Shown here: in pieces, positions 1-8,794 of the stretch
Layout of the letters: each line of letters starts with the position of its first letter
How positions within the stretch are numbered: the stretch's first letter is position 1
NCBI RefSeq assembly: GCF_009380155.1
Contig: NZ_WHUV01000001.1
Location: 1,426,001 to 1,490,000, forward strand
DNA length: 64,000 nt
Reading direction: 5' to 3'
Source: Pseudomonas piscis
GTDB lineage: Bacteria; Pseudomonadota; Gammaproteobacteria; Pseudomonadales; Pseudomonadaceae
Notes under the pieces: generated by a model
Database searches by the model: none
What the model was told of the DNA's origin: nothing
The model's input: the letters and a program-made list of their open reading frames with translations, nothing else
Translations under genes and position numbers: made by a program

Positions 1-95
1 TCGTAGGAAACGTTGAGCAGGGTCGGTGCGGCCTGGGCGGCGCCAGCCAGGGCCAGGCCGGCGGCCAGGAGCGAAGCGCTGAAGAGTTTTTTCAC
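1..95 (-). CDS. sbp: Sulfate ABC transporter substrate-binding protein, N-terminal fragment
   Basis: Only the first 31 codons lie in the window; the gene runs off the left edge. The start is GTG (complement of 93-95), preceded by an AAGGAAA-type ribosome site. The product begins with a typical Sec signal peptide (KK, hydrophobic Leu/Ala core, cleavage after AQA) followed by TLLNVSYD, which is how mature periplasmic sulfate-binding proteins of the Sbp/CysP family start. The family delivers sulfate or thiosulfate to the CysTWA importer. The identification rests on this short stretch and on gene order (in P. aeruginosa a sulfate-binding gene lies near the channel, urea transporter and pyruvate kinase genes). 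Confidence 0.75.
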   Translation of the reverse strand, partial: MKKLFSASLLAAGLALAGAAQAAPTLLNVSY

Positions 96-186
96 TGCAC
101 ATTTCCTTTTATTCGAGAGTGAAGGCAATTTGCCGCCGACTATAGCCGGGGCGCTATATCTCTTTAAAGATTGAAAAGTACTTTGC

Positions 187-1011
187 TTATTCCATTTTCT
201 TGAACAGCGCATTGCCGCAGCGTGAGCAGAAGGCGGCGGCCGGCTCGTGGCTGTTCTTGCGGCACACCGGGCAGTCGTGTTTCTGCTGCTCGCCGCGCAT
301 GGCGCTGGCCAGCTCGGCGGTGAAGATCCCGGTGGGCACGGCGATGATCGAGTAACCGGTGATCATCACCATGGACGAGATCACCTGGCCGATCACCGTC
401 TTGGGCACGATATCGCCGTAGCCCACGGTGGTCAGGGTGACGATGGCCCAGTAGATGCCCTTGGGAATGCTGGTGAAGCCGTGCTCCGGGCCTTCGACCA
501 CGTACATCAGGGTGCCGAACACCGTGACCAGGGTGCAGACGCTGAGCAGGAACACCAGGATCTTCTGCTTGCTGCCGCGCAGGGCGTCGAGCAGGTAGTG
601 GGCCTGCTTGAGGTAGGGCGCCAGCTTGAGCACGCGGAAGATCCGCAGCATGCGGATGATGCGGATGATCAGCAGGTACTGGGCGTCGCTGTAGTACAGG
701 GCGAGGATCCCGGGGACGATCGCCAACAGGTCCACCAGGCCGTAGAAGCTGAAGGCATAGCGCAGCGGCTTGGGCGAGCAGTACAGGCGCAGCCCGTATT
801 CGATGGCGAAGATCAGGGTGAAGCCCCATTCGATGTACGCCAGGACGTTGGCGTAGTCGCGGTGCACCTGGTCGATGCTGTCGAGGATCACGATCACCAG
901 GCTGGCGAGGATGATCAGCAGCAAGGTGGTATCGAAGCGTCTTCCAGCCACGGTGTCGGTCTGGAAGATCATCACGTAGAGGCGTTGCCGCCAGTTGTCG
1001 CTGTTACCCAT
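187..1011 (-). CDS. Six-helix voltage-gated-type potassium channel with C-terminal zinc ribbon
   Basis: The 274-residue inner-membrane protein belongs to the ion transport (Kv/KvAP-like) family. Six hydrophobic segments are visible. Segment 4 carries positive residues every third position (R117, R120, R123, R126, K129), the voltage-sensor pattern. The pore loop holds the K+ selectivity signature TVGYGD at 195-200. After the last helix there is a short cytoplasmic tail with two CxxC pairs (C247/C250 and C262/C265), which looks like a zinc ribbon and is not part of the classic channel. The gene stands 21 bases downstream of the urea transporter gene on the same strand. Selectivity for K+ is secure from the motif; voltage gating is inferred. 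Confidence 0.88.
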   Translation of the reverse strand: MGNSDNWRQRLYVMIFQTDTVAGRRFDTTLLLIILASLVIVILDSIDQVHRDYANVLAYIEWGFTLIFAIEYGLRLYCSPKPLRYAFSFYGLVDLLAIVPGILALYYSDAQYLLIIRIIRMLRIFRVLKLAPYLKQAHYLLDALRGSKQKILVFLLSVCTLVTVFGTLMYVVEGPEHGFTSIPKGIYWAIVTLTTVGYGDIVPKTVIGQVISSMVMITGYSIIAVPTGIFTAELASAMRGEQQKHDCPVCRKNSHEPAAAFCSRCGNALFKKME

Positions 1012-1032
1012 GGAAATCGCCTGAATCGAAGA

Positions 1033-1950
1033 TCAGCGAAGCCTAGGTGGATTCGTTGCGCTAGCGCAAGGCGCGTCGCGGCGCGGGGTGCGGCCCAACA
1101 CCCGGTTGCAGGCCAGCACCAGCCAGCAAGCGAGGACGAAGGGGCCGGTAAGTGGGGGCAAGCCTATCGCGGCGATGCCGGGGGTGATCAGCAGCGCCAG
1201 GACCATGCCCAGCAGCGGCCACCAGGGGCGCAGGCCGATCTGGCTCAGCGCCAGCGCCACCAGCGCACAGTTGTAGCCGGCCAGTCCCGAGAGCGCCTGG
1301 CCGGGCTCCTGCAGCATCGCCGCCACGCCCAGGCCGAACCCCGAGCCGCCCAGGGCCCAGATCGCCGCCCGGCGGTTGGCCAGCAGCAGGCCGGCGAAGA
1401 CCAGCAGCCCCGCCAGCCAGTCGCCGAGGAGCATCACCTGGCCCAGGCCCTGGAACAGGCCGCCCAGCAGCCCCATGGGCGATAGCCCGGTGGGTGCCGG
1501 GTTGGCGGCCAGCGGCGTGAACAGGCCGGCCAGGAGCCAGCCGAGGCCGACGAAGGGCGCGGTGTAGGCCGGCAGCCGGGCGGGTTGCCGGGCACGCTTG
1601 AGCCACTGCTGGGTGATGATCGCGCTCAGGCCGCCGGCGGCGATGATCAAGGGCGGCAGCAAGATCGTCCAGGGCAGGTACAGGCTCAGCAGCAGCCCAA
1701 GCAGCACGCCGTTGTAGCTGAACAGCCCGGCTTGGCGATCGGCCTTGGCGTAGCCCCGTTGCTGGGCCGTCAGCAGCCCGGCCAGGGCGCCGAGCAGGGC
1801 GCCACCGAGCAGCGCCGGGGCGCAGGCCAGGATCGCCAGCAGGCACAGCAGGCCGCACAGCGGGTCGCGCTGGAGAAAGATCTGGCTGAAGCCATTGAGC
1901 AGGGCAGTGGCCCAATCGGGGCAGAAAGCGTTGAACGACTGTGACGGCAT
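1033..1950 (-). CDS. Urea transporter (UT family)
   Basis: The 305-residue protein is almost entirely hydrophobic, with about ten membrane segments. The N-terminal region (FLQRDPLCGLLCLLAI) and the GLFSYNGVLLGL segment near residue 75 match the repeated urea-transporter fold, in which two homologous halves form a channel-like path for urea across the inner membrane. Length is normal for bacterial UT/Yut proteins. No urease gene is in the window, so the link to nitrogen use is inferred from the family only. The ATG start has a poor ribosome site; a slightly later start is possible. Confidence 0.8.
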   Translation of the reverse strand: MPSQSFNAFCPDWATALLNGFSQIFLQRDPLCGLLCLLAILACAPALLGGALLGALAGLLTAQQRGYAKADRQAGLFSYNGVLLGLLLSLYLPWTILLPPLIIAAGGLSAIITQQWLKRARQPARLPAYTAPFVGLGWLLAGLFTPLAANPAPTGLSPMGLLGGLFQGLGQVMLLGDWLAGLLVFAGLLLANRRAAIWALGGSGFGLGVAAMLQEPGQALSGLAGYNCALVALALSQIGLRPWWPLLGMVLALLITPGIAAIGLPPLTGPFVLACWLVLACNRVLGRTPRRDAPCASATNPPRLR

Positions 1951-2057
1951 GATGGATATCGGTCAGTGCGGCCGCTGTTGGCTGCATCCGGGCCATCAGG
2001 CTCCCTCTCTGGAAAGCTCTGAATGGACCGGGGTCGCAGCACCGGCAGTGGGGCAGG

Positions 2058-3473
2058 TCAGAGAAGGGTTTCGACACGCAAGGAGTTAGTCGTCCCCGGC
2101 TGGCCGAACGGCACACCGGCGGTGATCACTACCGTGTCCCCACGCTGCGCCAGGCCTTGGGCCTGGGCGATCTCCAGGGCCGTACTGCAGACTTCGTCGA
2201 CCTGGCGCAGGCGGTCGTTGACCACCGAGTGCACGCCCCAGGCCAGGGACAGGCGGCGCGCGGCCTGCAAGTTGGGGGTCAGGTTGAGGATCGGCACCGA
2301 CGGCCGTTCCCGGGCGGCGCGCAGGGTCGAGCTGCCGGACTCGCTGTAGTTCACCAGTACCGCCACCGGCAGGATGCTGCAGATACGCCGGATCGCGCAG
2401 CTGATGGCATCGGACACTGTGGCTTCGGCCTGGGGCCGGTTGACGTCCAGTTGGGTTTGGTAGTCCGGTCCGGTTTCCACCTGGCGGATGATCTTGCTCA
2501 TCATCTGCACGGCCTCCAGCGGGTATTCCCCGGAAGCGGTTTCCGCCGACAGCATCACGGCGTCGGTGCCTTCGGCCACGGCATTGGCCACATCGGTGAC
2601 TTCGGCCCGGGTGGGTGCCGGGGAGAAGCGCATGGACTCCAGCATCTGCGTGGCCACCACCACCGGCCGGCCCAGCTGGCGGCAGGTGGCGATGATGTCC
2701 TTCTGGATCTGCGGCACGGCTTCGGCCGGCACCTCGACCCCCAGGTCGCCCCGGGCCACCATGATCGCGTCGCTGAGTTCGGCGATGTCCCGCAGTTGGG
2801 CCACCGCCGAGGGTTTCTCGATCTTGGCCATCAACAAGGCCTGGTTGCCGATCAGTTCCCGGGCTTCGCGAATATCCTGCGCGCGCTGCACGAACGACAG
2901 CGCCACCCAGTCCACTCCCAGTTCCAGGCCGAAGCTCAGGTCGCGGCGGTCCTTGGCGGTCAGCGGGCTCAGCTCCAGCACCGCCTGGGGCACGTTGACA
3001 CCCTTGCGATCCGACAGCTCGCCACCGGCCAGCACCGTGGTATCGATGGCCTCGGCATGCCTGGCGTCGACCCGCAGGCGCAGCTTGCCGTCATCCAGCA
3101 GCAGGTCCATGCCGGGCTCCAGCGCGGCGATGATTTCCGGATGGGGCAGGTTGACCCGCCGGGCATCGCCCGGGGTCGGGTCCAGGTCCAGGCGCAGGGC
3201 CTGGCCGCGTATCAACTGGACCTTGCCGGCGCTGAAGGTGCCGACCCGCAGCTTCGGCCCCTGCAGGTCCATGAGAATCCCCAGGGGTCGGTTCAGCTCG
3301 CTTTCCACCTGGCGGATCCAGGCGTGGCGCTGGGCGTGGTCGGCATGGCTGCCGTGGCTGAAGTTGAGGCGGAAGATATTCACCCCGGCTTGCACCAGCT
3401 CACGGATATCCTCGATACCGTCGGTGGCCGGGCCCAGGGTGGCGAGGATCTTGACCTTCTTGTCAGGCGTCAT
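2058..3473 (-). CDS. pykA: Pyruvate kinase
   Basis: This cytoplasmic glycolytic enzyme transfers phosphate from phosphoenolpyruvate to ADP. The 471-residue length is normal. The N terminus KILATLGPA, the catalytic KIEKP (217-221) and the metal/substrate loop ARGDLG (240-245) are all present, and the C-terminal allosteric domain is complete. It is the last gene of the leftward glyoxylate operon, and its start overlaps the end of ttuD by 11 bases, so translation is probably coupled. The position makes sense: glycerate made by GlxR is phosphorylated by TtuD to 2-phosphoglycerate, which enolase turns into the substrate of this enzyme. Confidence 0.96.
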   Translation of the reverse strand: MTPDKKVKILATLGPATDGIEDIRELVQAGVNIFRLNFSHGSHADHAQRHAWIRQVESELNRPLGILMDLQGPKLRVGTFSAGKVQLIRGQALRLDLDPTPGDARRVNLPHPEIIAALEPGMDLLLDDGKLRLRVDARHAEAIDTTVLAGGELSDRKGVNVPQAVLELSPLTAKDRRDLSFGLELGVDWVALSFVQRAQDIREARELIGNQALLMAKIEKPSAVAQLRDIAELSDAIMVARGDLGVEVPAEAVPQIQKDIIATCRQLGRPVVVATQMLESMRFSPAPTRAEVTDVANAVAEGTDAVMLSAETASGEYPLEAVQMMSKIIRQVETGPDYQTQLDVNRPQAEATVSDAISCAIRRICSILPVAVLVNYSESGSSTLRAARERPSVPILNLTPNLQAARRLSLAWGVHSVVNDRLRQVDEVCSTALEIAQAQGLAQRGDTVVITAGVPFGQPGTTNSLRVETLL

Positions 3474-4743
3474 GTTTGGTGGTCTCGAGAATCAGGATGG
3501 CGCGGAAGTCGTTGACGTTGGTACGGGTCGGCTCCGTGACGATCAAGCTGTCCAGGGCCGCGAAGTAGCCGTAGCCATTGTTGTTGTCCAGCTCGTCGCT
3601 GGCGTTCAGGCCCAGGGCCGTGGCACGGGCGAAGCTGTCCGGGGTCATGATGGCCCCGGCGTTGTCCTCGGAGCCGTCGATGCCGTCGGTGTCGCCAGCC
3701 AGGGCGTAGATGCCGGGATGGCCCTTGAGGCTGTCGGTCAGGCTCAGCAGGAACTCGGCATTGCGTCCGCCACGGCCGTTGCCGCGTACCGTGACCGTGG
3801 TCTCGCCGCCGGACAGGATCACGCAGGGCGCGGCCAGGGGTTGGCCATGCTGGGCCACCTGGCGGGCAATCCCGGCGTGGACCTTGGCCACCTCGCGGGA
3901 CTCGCCCTCCAGGTCGCCGAGGATCAACGGGCTGAAACCCGCCTGGCGCGCCTTGACTGCCGCCGCCTCCAGGGATTGCTGGGGCCGGGCGATCAGCTGG
4001 AAATGACTGCGGGCCAGGCACGGGTCGCCGGGCTTGACGGTTTCCGACTCGGGGCTCTGCAGCCAGGCGCGCACCGCCGACGGTACCTCGATGGCGTAGC
4101 GCTGGAGAATCGCCAGGGCCTGGGCCGAAGTGCTGGGATCGGCCACGGTGGGCCCGGAGGCGATGACCGTCGCCAAATCGCCGGGCACATCGGAAATCGC
4201 GTAGGTGTGCACTGTGGCCGGCCAGCAGGCCTTGGCCAGGCGCCCGCCCTTGATCGCCGAGAGGTGCTTGCGTACGCAATTCATCTCGCCGATGGTGGCG
4301 CCGGACTTGAGCAGCGCCTTGTTGAGCGCCTGCTTGTCGGCCAGGGTGATGCCGGCGGCGGGCAGGGCCAGCAGCGCCGAGCCACCGCCGGACAGCAAGA
4401 AAATCACCCGGTCCTGTTCCGTCAGGTCGCTGACCAACTCCAGCACGCGCCGGGCCACGTCCAGGCCGGCGGCATCGGGCACCGGATGGGCGGCCTCGAC
4501 CACTTCGATCTTGTGACAAGGGGCGCCGTGGCCATAGCGGGTCACCACCAGCCCGCGGACTTCGCCCTGCCAACTGCGTTCGACCACCTGGGCCATGGCC
4601 GCGGCGGCCTTGCCGGCGCCGATGACGATGACCCGGCCGCTGCGATCGCTGGGCAGGTGGGCTTCGAGGACATGTTGCGGATGGGCGGCGTCGATGGCTG
4701 TGGCGAACAGCTCACGCAGCAATTGTTGCGGATCGGCCGGCAT
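3463..4743 (-). CDS. ttuD: Glycerate 2-kinase / hydroxypyruvate reductase family (TtuD, MOFRL)
   Basis: The 426-residue protein belongs to the glycerate kinase type 2 (GckA/TtuD) family, often annotated as hydroxypyruvate reductase. GAGKA (42-46) and LSGGGSALL (117-125) form the nucleotide-binding N-terminal domain. The C-terminal MOFRL domain is recognised by NGRGGRNAEFLLSL and DTDGIDGSEDNAGA. In this operon the likely reaction is glycerate + ATP to 2-phosphoglycerate. Its 3' end overlaps pykA by 11 bases, and a REPIN-like palindrome separates it from glxR upstream. Kinase rather than reductase activity is inferred from the family and the pathway. Confidence 0.9.
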   Translation of the reverse strand: MPADPQQLLRELFATAIDAAHPQHVLEAHLPSDRSGRVIVIGAGKAAAAMAQVVERSWQGEVRGLVVTRYGHGAPCHKIEVVEAAHPVPDAAGLDVARRVLELVSDLTEQDRVIFLLSGGGSALLALPAAGITLADKQALNKALLKSGATIGEMNCVRKHLSAIKGGRLAKACWPATVHTYAISDVPGDLATVIASGPTVADPSTSAQALAILQRYAIEVPSAVRAWLQSPESETVKPGDPCLARSHFQLIARPQQSLEAAAVKARQAGFSPLILGDLEGESREVAKVHAGIARQVAQHGQPLAAPCVILSGGETTVTVRGNGRGGRNAEFLLSLTDSLKGHPGIYALAGDTDGIDGSEDNAGAIMTPDSFARATALGLNASDELDNNNGYGYFAALDSLIVTEPTRTNVNDFRAILILETTKHDA

Positions 4744-4785
4744 GGCGGGCTCCCGGATTCTTGTTATGGGGGGCGTGGAACAGGT

Positions 4786-4886
4786 GTAGTCGCCGCCGGG
4801 GGCGGCGCCAGGGTCGGCGGGGCCCGTCCATGGCCCGCAGCGATGCGTTTCCCGCGGACCTCGGTACAGCCCGGGGCGGCGACTAC
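4786..4886. repeat. REPIN-like inverted pair in ttuD-glxR gap
   Basis: GTAGTCGCCGCC at 4786-4797 is mirrored by GGCGGCGACTAC at 4875-4886, a perfect 12-base inverted pair about 100 bases from end to end. The layout, two REP-type palindromes facing each other, is that of Pseudomonas REPIN elements. A closely related element lies in the hyi-gcl gap at 6736-6838. Confidence 0.65.
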
Positions 4887-4895
4887 GAATACGGC

Positions 4896-5789
4896 TTACT
4901 GCTTGTCGCGGATCGAGAAGTTGGCCATGTGCTCCAGGCCCTTGATCAGGGCCGAGTGGTCCCAGTTGCCACCACCGATGGCGTTGCAGGTGCTGAATAC
5001 CTGCTGGGCGTTGGCGGTGTTGGGCAGGTTGATGCCCAGCTCGCGGGCGCCGCTGAGGGCCAGGTTGAGGTCCTTCTGGTGCAGGTTGATACGGAAGCCC
5101 GGGTCGAAGGTGCCCTTGATCATGCGTTCGCCATGCACTTCCAGGATGCGCGAGGAGGCGAAGCCGCCCATCAGCGCTTCGCGCACCTTGGCCGGGTCGG
5201 CGCCGTTCTTCGCGGCGAACAGCAGCGCTTCGGCCACGGCCTGGATGTTCAGGGCGACGATGATCTGGTTGGCCACCTTGGCGGTCTGGCCGTCACCATT
5301 GCCGCCGACCAGGGTGATGTTCTTGCCCATGCTCTGGAACAGCGGCAAGGCGCGTTCGAAGGCCTGGCTGTCGCCGCCGACCATGATGCTCAGGGTCGCG
5401 GCCTTGGCCCCGACTTCACCACCGGACACCGGGGCGTCCAGGTATTGCGCGCCTTTCTCGTTGATCTTGGCGGCGAAGGCCTTGGTCGCGGTGGGCGAGA
5501 TCGAACTCATGTCGATGACGATCTTGCCCTTGCCGATCCCGGCGGCCACGCCGTCGGCGCGCAGCAGCACGTCTTCGACCTGTGGGGTGTCGGGCACCAT
5601 GATGATCACGAACTCGGCTTCCTGGGCCACGTCCTTGGGGGAGGCCAGGGCTACGGCGCCGGCGGCGATCAGGTCGGCCGGAGCCTTGCTGTGGTGTTCC
5701 GAGAGCAGCAGGCTGTGGCCGGCCTTCTGCAGGTTGGCGGCCATGGGGTGGCCCATGATGCCGGTGCCGATGAATCCGATTTTAGCCAT
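4896..5789 (-). CDS. glxR: 2-hydroxy-3-oxopropionate (tartronate semialdehyde) reductase
   Basis: The 297-residue enzyme reduces tartronate semialdehyde to D-glycerate with NAD(P)H, the third step after glyoxylate carboligase. The N terminus GFIGTGIMGHPMA is the Rossmann motif of beta-hydroxyacid dehydrogenases. DAPVSGGEVGA (118-128) and the GGNGDGQTAKVANQ segment with catalytic K171 are the family substrate and catalytic motifs. It lies between hyi (upstream) and ttuD (downstream) on the same strand, and an AGAGGATTTT-type ribosome site precedes the ATG. Length and motifs are normal, and the assignment is firm from family plus operon. Confidence 0.94.
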   Translation of the reverse strand: MAKIGFIGTGIMGHPMAANLQKAGHSLLLSEHHSKAPADLIAAGAVALASPKDVAQEAEFVIIMVPDTPQVEDVLLRADGVAAGIGKGKIVIDMSSISPTATKAFAAKINEKGAQYLDAPVSGGEVGAKAATLSIMVGGDSQAFERALPLFQSMGKNITLVGGNGDGQTAKVANQIIVALNIQAVAEALLFAAKNGADPAKVREALMGGFASSRILEVHGERMIKGTFDPGFRINLHQKDLNLALSGARELGINLPNTANAQQVFSTCNAIGGGNWDHSALIKGLEHMANFSIRDKQ

Positions 5790-5854
5790 GGGGAAAATCC
5801 TCTTTTTATTGCTCTATAAGGTTGCGGGTGCCAAGGCATTCGTCTCGCGGGCAG

Positions 5855-5891
5855 CCTGGCTCCTACCGTAGGAGCGAGCCGGCGGCGATCC
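5855..5891. repeat. REP-type palindrome in glxR-hyi gap
   Basis: GGCTCCTAC (5858-5866) faces GTAGGAGCGAGCC (5868-5880). The GTAGGAGCGAGC half is the commonest REP core in fluorescent pseudomonads. The palindrome lies between two cotranscribed genes, so it may act on mRNA stability. Confidence 0.6.
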
Positions 5892-5926
5892 GACTGGCCC
5901 CAGATGAACGATGACGCGGTTGCCGA

Positions 5927-6709
5927 TCAGATGGCGTTGTGGCTCTTGAGCCAGCCCAGGCCCGCTTCGGTGGTGGTCAGCGGCTTGTACTCGCAGCCGA
6001 CCCAGCCCTGGTAGCCGATGCGCTCCAGGTGCTCGAAAAGGAAGCGGTAGTTGATCTCGCCGGTGCCCGGTTCGTTGCGCCCGGGGTTGTCCGCCAGCTG
6101 CACGTGGTTGATCTGCTCCAGGTGGTTGGCCAGGGTCCGGGCCAGGTCTCCTTCCATGACCTGCATGTGATAGATGTCGTACTGCAGGAACAGGTTGGCA
6201 CTGCCGACCTGTTCGCGGATCGACAGCGCCTGAGCGGTGTTGTTGAGGTAGAAGCCGGGAATGTCGCGAGTGTTGATGGCCTCCATTACCAGCTTGATGC
6301 CCACGGCCTGGAGCTTGTCGGCGGCGTACCTGAGGTTGTCGACGAAGGTCTTTTGCACCAGGGCCTCGTCCACGCCCTGGGGGCGGATGCCGGCCAGGCA
6401 GTTGACCTGGGTATTGCCCAGGACCTGGGCATAGGCGATGGCCAGGTCGACCCCGGCGCGGAACTCCGCGACCCGGTCGGGCAGGCAAGCGATACCGCGC
6501 TCGCCCTTGGCCCAGTCGCCGGCCGGCAGGTTGAACAGCACCTGGGTCAGGCCGTGGGCGTCGAGCTGGGCCTTGATTTCGGCCGAGCTGAATTCATAGG
6601 GAAACAGGTACTCGACTCCGCTGAAGCCGGCATCGGCGGCAGCCTTGAAGCGAGCGAGGAAATCCTGCTCGGTGAACAGCATGGACAGGTTGGCGGCAAA
6701 ACGCGGCAT
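5927..6709 (-). CDS. hyi: Hydroxypyruvate isomerase
   Basis: The 260-residue TIM-barrel enzyme interconverts hydroxypyruvate and tartronate semialdehyde. I chose the ATG at 6709 (MPRFAANLSMLF) because AGGAG lies just upstream and hydroxypyruvate isomerases start with this sequence; an in-frame ATG eight codons earlier exists but lacks support. Metal-ligand segments typical of the xylose-isomerase-like family are seen (VMEAINTRDIPGFYLN, YDIYHMQVMEGD, HVQLADNPGRNEPGTGEINY, GCEYKP). It is the second gene of the operon after gcl. Confidence 0.93.
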   Translation of the reverse strand: MPRFAANLSMLFTEQDFLARFKAAADAGFSGVEYLFPYEFSSAEIKAQLDAHGLTQVLFNLPAGDWAKGERGIACLPDRVAEFRAGVDLAIAYAQVLGNTQVNCLAGIRPQGVDEALVQKTFVDNLRYAADKLQAVGIKLVMEAINTRDIPGFYLNNTAQALSIREQVGSANLFLQYDIYHMQVMEGDLARTLANHLEQINHVQLADNPGRNEPGTGEINYRFLFEHLERIGYQGWVGCEYKPLTTTEAGLGWLKSHNAI

Positions 6710-6735
6710 GGTGGTCTCCTGTGGATCTATCAAGT

Positions 6736-6838
6736 CCCGTAGTCGCCGGGGCAGTAGGCGCCAAGGCCCGGTGGACCCTGGCGGCTCGCGAAGACGGCGT
6801 TGGCTTGGCGCTCGAGCGCGGTCCTGGGCGGCTACGGG
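6736..6838. repeat. REPIN-like inverted pair in hyi-gcl gap
   Basis: CCCGTAGTCGCCGG near 6736-6749 faces GGGCGGCTACGGG at 6826-6838. The arms match with a T/C difference in the core. Length (103 bases) and the GTAGTCGCC core match the element at 4786-4886, so this is a second copy of the same REPIN-like family inside one operon. Confidence 0.6.
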
Positions 6839-6853
6839 AGTTGTGCTGGCTGG

Positions 6854-8629
6854 TTAGTCGAGCAGGGCGATGGCGGTGGGGGCGTCGTTGCCCACCAGCG
6901 CCAGGTCCTCGAACTCGTTGACGGCGTTGATCTCGGTACCCATGGAGATATTGGTCACCCGTTCCAGGATGATCTCCACCACCACTGGCACCTTGAAGGT
7001 TTCGACCAGTTCCTGGGCCTGGCGCAGGGCCGGTTGGATGTCCTTGGGCTCGAATACTCGCAGGGCCTTGCAGCCCAGGCCTTCGGCCACCGCGACATGG
7101 TCCACGCCGTAGCCATTGAGCTCGGGAGCGTTGAGGTTGTCGAAGGACAGCTGTACGCAATAGTCCATGTCGAAGCCGCGCTGGGCCTGGCGGATCAGCC
7201 CCAGGTAGGAGTTGTTCACCACCACGTGGATATACGGCAGGTTGAACTGCGCACCCACCGCCAGCTCTTCGATCATGAACTGGAAGTCGTAGTCCCCGGA
7301 CAGTGCCACCACCTTGCGGCTCGGGTCGGCCTTGACCACCCCCAGGGCTGCCGGAATGGTCCAGCCCAACGGGCCGGCCTGGCCGCAGTTGATCCAATGG
7401 CGCGGCTTGTAGACGTGGAGGAACTGCGCGCCGGCGATCTGCGACAGGCCGATGGTGCTGACGTAGCAGGTGTCCTTGCCGAACACCTGGTTCATTTCCT
7501 CGTAGACCCGCTGCGGCTTGACCGGCACGTTGTCGAAGTGGGTCTTGCGTTGCAGGCTGGCCTTGCGCTGCTGGCAGTCATGCAACCAGGCGCTGCGGTC
7601 CTTGAGCTTGCCGGCCGCCTGCCACTCGCGGGCCACTTCCAGCAGTACGGTGAGGGCGCTGCCAGCGTCGGAAACGATGCCCAGGTCGGGAGTGAAGACC
7701 CGGCCGATCTGGGTCGGCTCGATGTCCACGTGGATGAACTTGCGGCCTTCGGTATAGACGTCCACCGAGCCGGTGTGGCGGTTGGCCCAGCGGTTGCCGA
7801 TGCCCAGCACCACATCGGACTTGAGCAGGGTGGCGTTGCCGTAGCGATGGGAGGTTTGCAGGCCGACCATGCCCACCATCTGCGGGTGATCGTCGGGAAT
7901 GCTGCCCCAGCCCATCAGGGTCGGGATCACCGGGATGCCGGTGAGTTCGGCGAACTCCACCAGTAGCTCGCTGGCATCGGCGTTGATCACCCCGCCGCCG
8001 GCCACCAGCAGCGGCCGCTCGGCCTGGGCCAGCATGGCCAGGGCTTTCTCGGCCTGGACCCGGGTGGCCGAGGGCTTAGCCAGGGGCAGGGGCTGGTAGG
8101 CGTCGATATCGAATTCGATTTCCGCCATCTGCACGTCGAACGGCAGGTCGATCAGTACCGGGCCAGGGCGGCCGGAGCGCATTTCATGGAAGGCTTTCTG
8201 GAAGGCGTAGGGCACCTGGCCCGGCTCCAGCACGGTGGTGGCCCACTTGGTCACCGGCTTGACGATGCTGGTGATGTCCACGGCCTGGAAGTCTTCCTTG
8301 TGCAGGCGGGCACGGGGAGCCTGGCCGGTGATGCAGAGGATCGGGATGGAGTCGGCCGAGGCACTGTACAGGCCGGTGACCATGTCGGTGCCGGCGGGGC
8401 CCGAGGTGCCGATGCACACGCCGATGTTGCCGGCCTTGGTACGTGTGTAGCCCTCGGCCATATGCGAGGCGCCTTCGACGTGGCGAGCGAGCACATGATC
8501 GATGCCGCCGACCTTCTGCAAGGCAGAGTACAGCGGGTTGATGGCGGCGCCCGGGATGCCAAAGGCGGTGTCGACCCCTTCACGGCGCATCACCAGAACG
8601 GCGGCTTCGATTGCTCTCATTTTGCTCAT
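6854..8629 (-). CDS. gcl: Glyoxylate carboligase (tartronate-semialdehyde synthase)
   Basis: The 591-residue ThDP-, Mg2+- and FAD-dependent enzyme joins two glyoxylate molecules to tartronate semialdehyde with loss of CO2. The start is the ATG at 8629 ([18 protein letters not shown]); the 12 codons before it have no ribosome site and lie in the operator region. With this start, residue 51 is the Val of ARHVEGASH. It replaces the glutamate conserved in other ThDP enzymes, a hallmark of Gcl. The ThDP motif runs from [12 protein letters not shown] to VVVNNSYLG. It is the first gene of gcl-hyi-glxR-ttuD-pykA, which feeds purine- or glyoxylate-derived carbon into lower glycolysis. Confidence 0.96.
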   Translation of the reverse strand: MSKMRAIEAAVLVMRREGVDTAFGIPGAAINPLYSALQKVGGIDHVLARHVEGASHMAEGYTRTKAGNIGVCIGTSGPAGTDMVTGLYSASADSIPILCITGQAPRARLHKEDFQAVDITSIVKPVTKWATTVLEPGQVPYAFQKAFHEMRSGRPGPVLIDLPFDVQMAEIEFDIDAYQPLPLAKPSATRVQAEKALAMLAQAERPLLVAGGGVINADASELLVEFAELTGIPVIPTLMGWGSIPDDHPQMVGMVGLQTSHRYGNATLLKSDVVLGIGNRWANRHTGSVDVYTEGRKFIHVDIEPTQIGRVFTPDLGIVSDAGSALTVLLEVAREWQAAGKLKDRSAWLHDCQQRKASLQRKTHFDNVPVKPQRVYEEMNQVFGKDTCYVSTIGLSQIAGAQFLHVYKPRHWINCGQAGPLGWTIPAALGVVKADPSRKVVALSGDYDFQFMIEELAVGAQFNLPYIHVVVNNSYLGLIRQAQRGFDMDYCVQLSFDNLNAPELNGYGVDHVAVAEGLGCKALRVFEPKDIQPALRQAQELVETFKVPVVVEIILERVTNISMGTEINAVNEFEDLALVGNDAPTAIALLD

Positions 8630-8655
8630 GGTTTTGTGCCTCTTACGTTTTGTAA

Positions 8656-8665
8656 TTGTATACAA
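8656..8665. promoter_or_regulatory. Palindromic operator TTGTATACAA upstream of gcl
   Basis: A perfect 10-base palindrome lies 27 bases upstream of the gcl start codon. An identical copy lies at 8795-8804 in the same divergent region. The sequence fits the t.GT..AC.a half-site pattern of FadR/VanR-type GntR regulators. The regulator is unknown and no GntR gene is in the window. Confidence 0.6.
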
Positions 8666-8794
8666 GTGGCTTTGCGCAGAGTGTATTCATGGCGAGCAGC
8701 ACAGGTCAATGGCTTTTCTTGGAAGCGATCAGCTGCGCTTTGAGCCCTGATAAACCGGTGTCATTTTGTCGCATGGGCTATATTTCAATAAATA

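Noticed and set aside
164..1485. Long plus- and minus-strand open frames overlapping the channel and urea transporter genes
   Set aside because: Their translations are rich in Arg, Pro, Ala, His and Gly without any family features, as expected from antisense and shifted frames in GC-rich DNA.
2488..5871. Very long plus-strand open frame (over 1100 codons) across pykA, ttuD and glxR
   Set aside because: It is antisense to three well-supported enzymes and has no recognisable domain; such frames are common in high-GC genomes.
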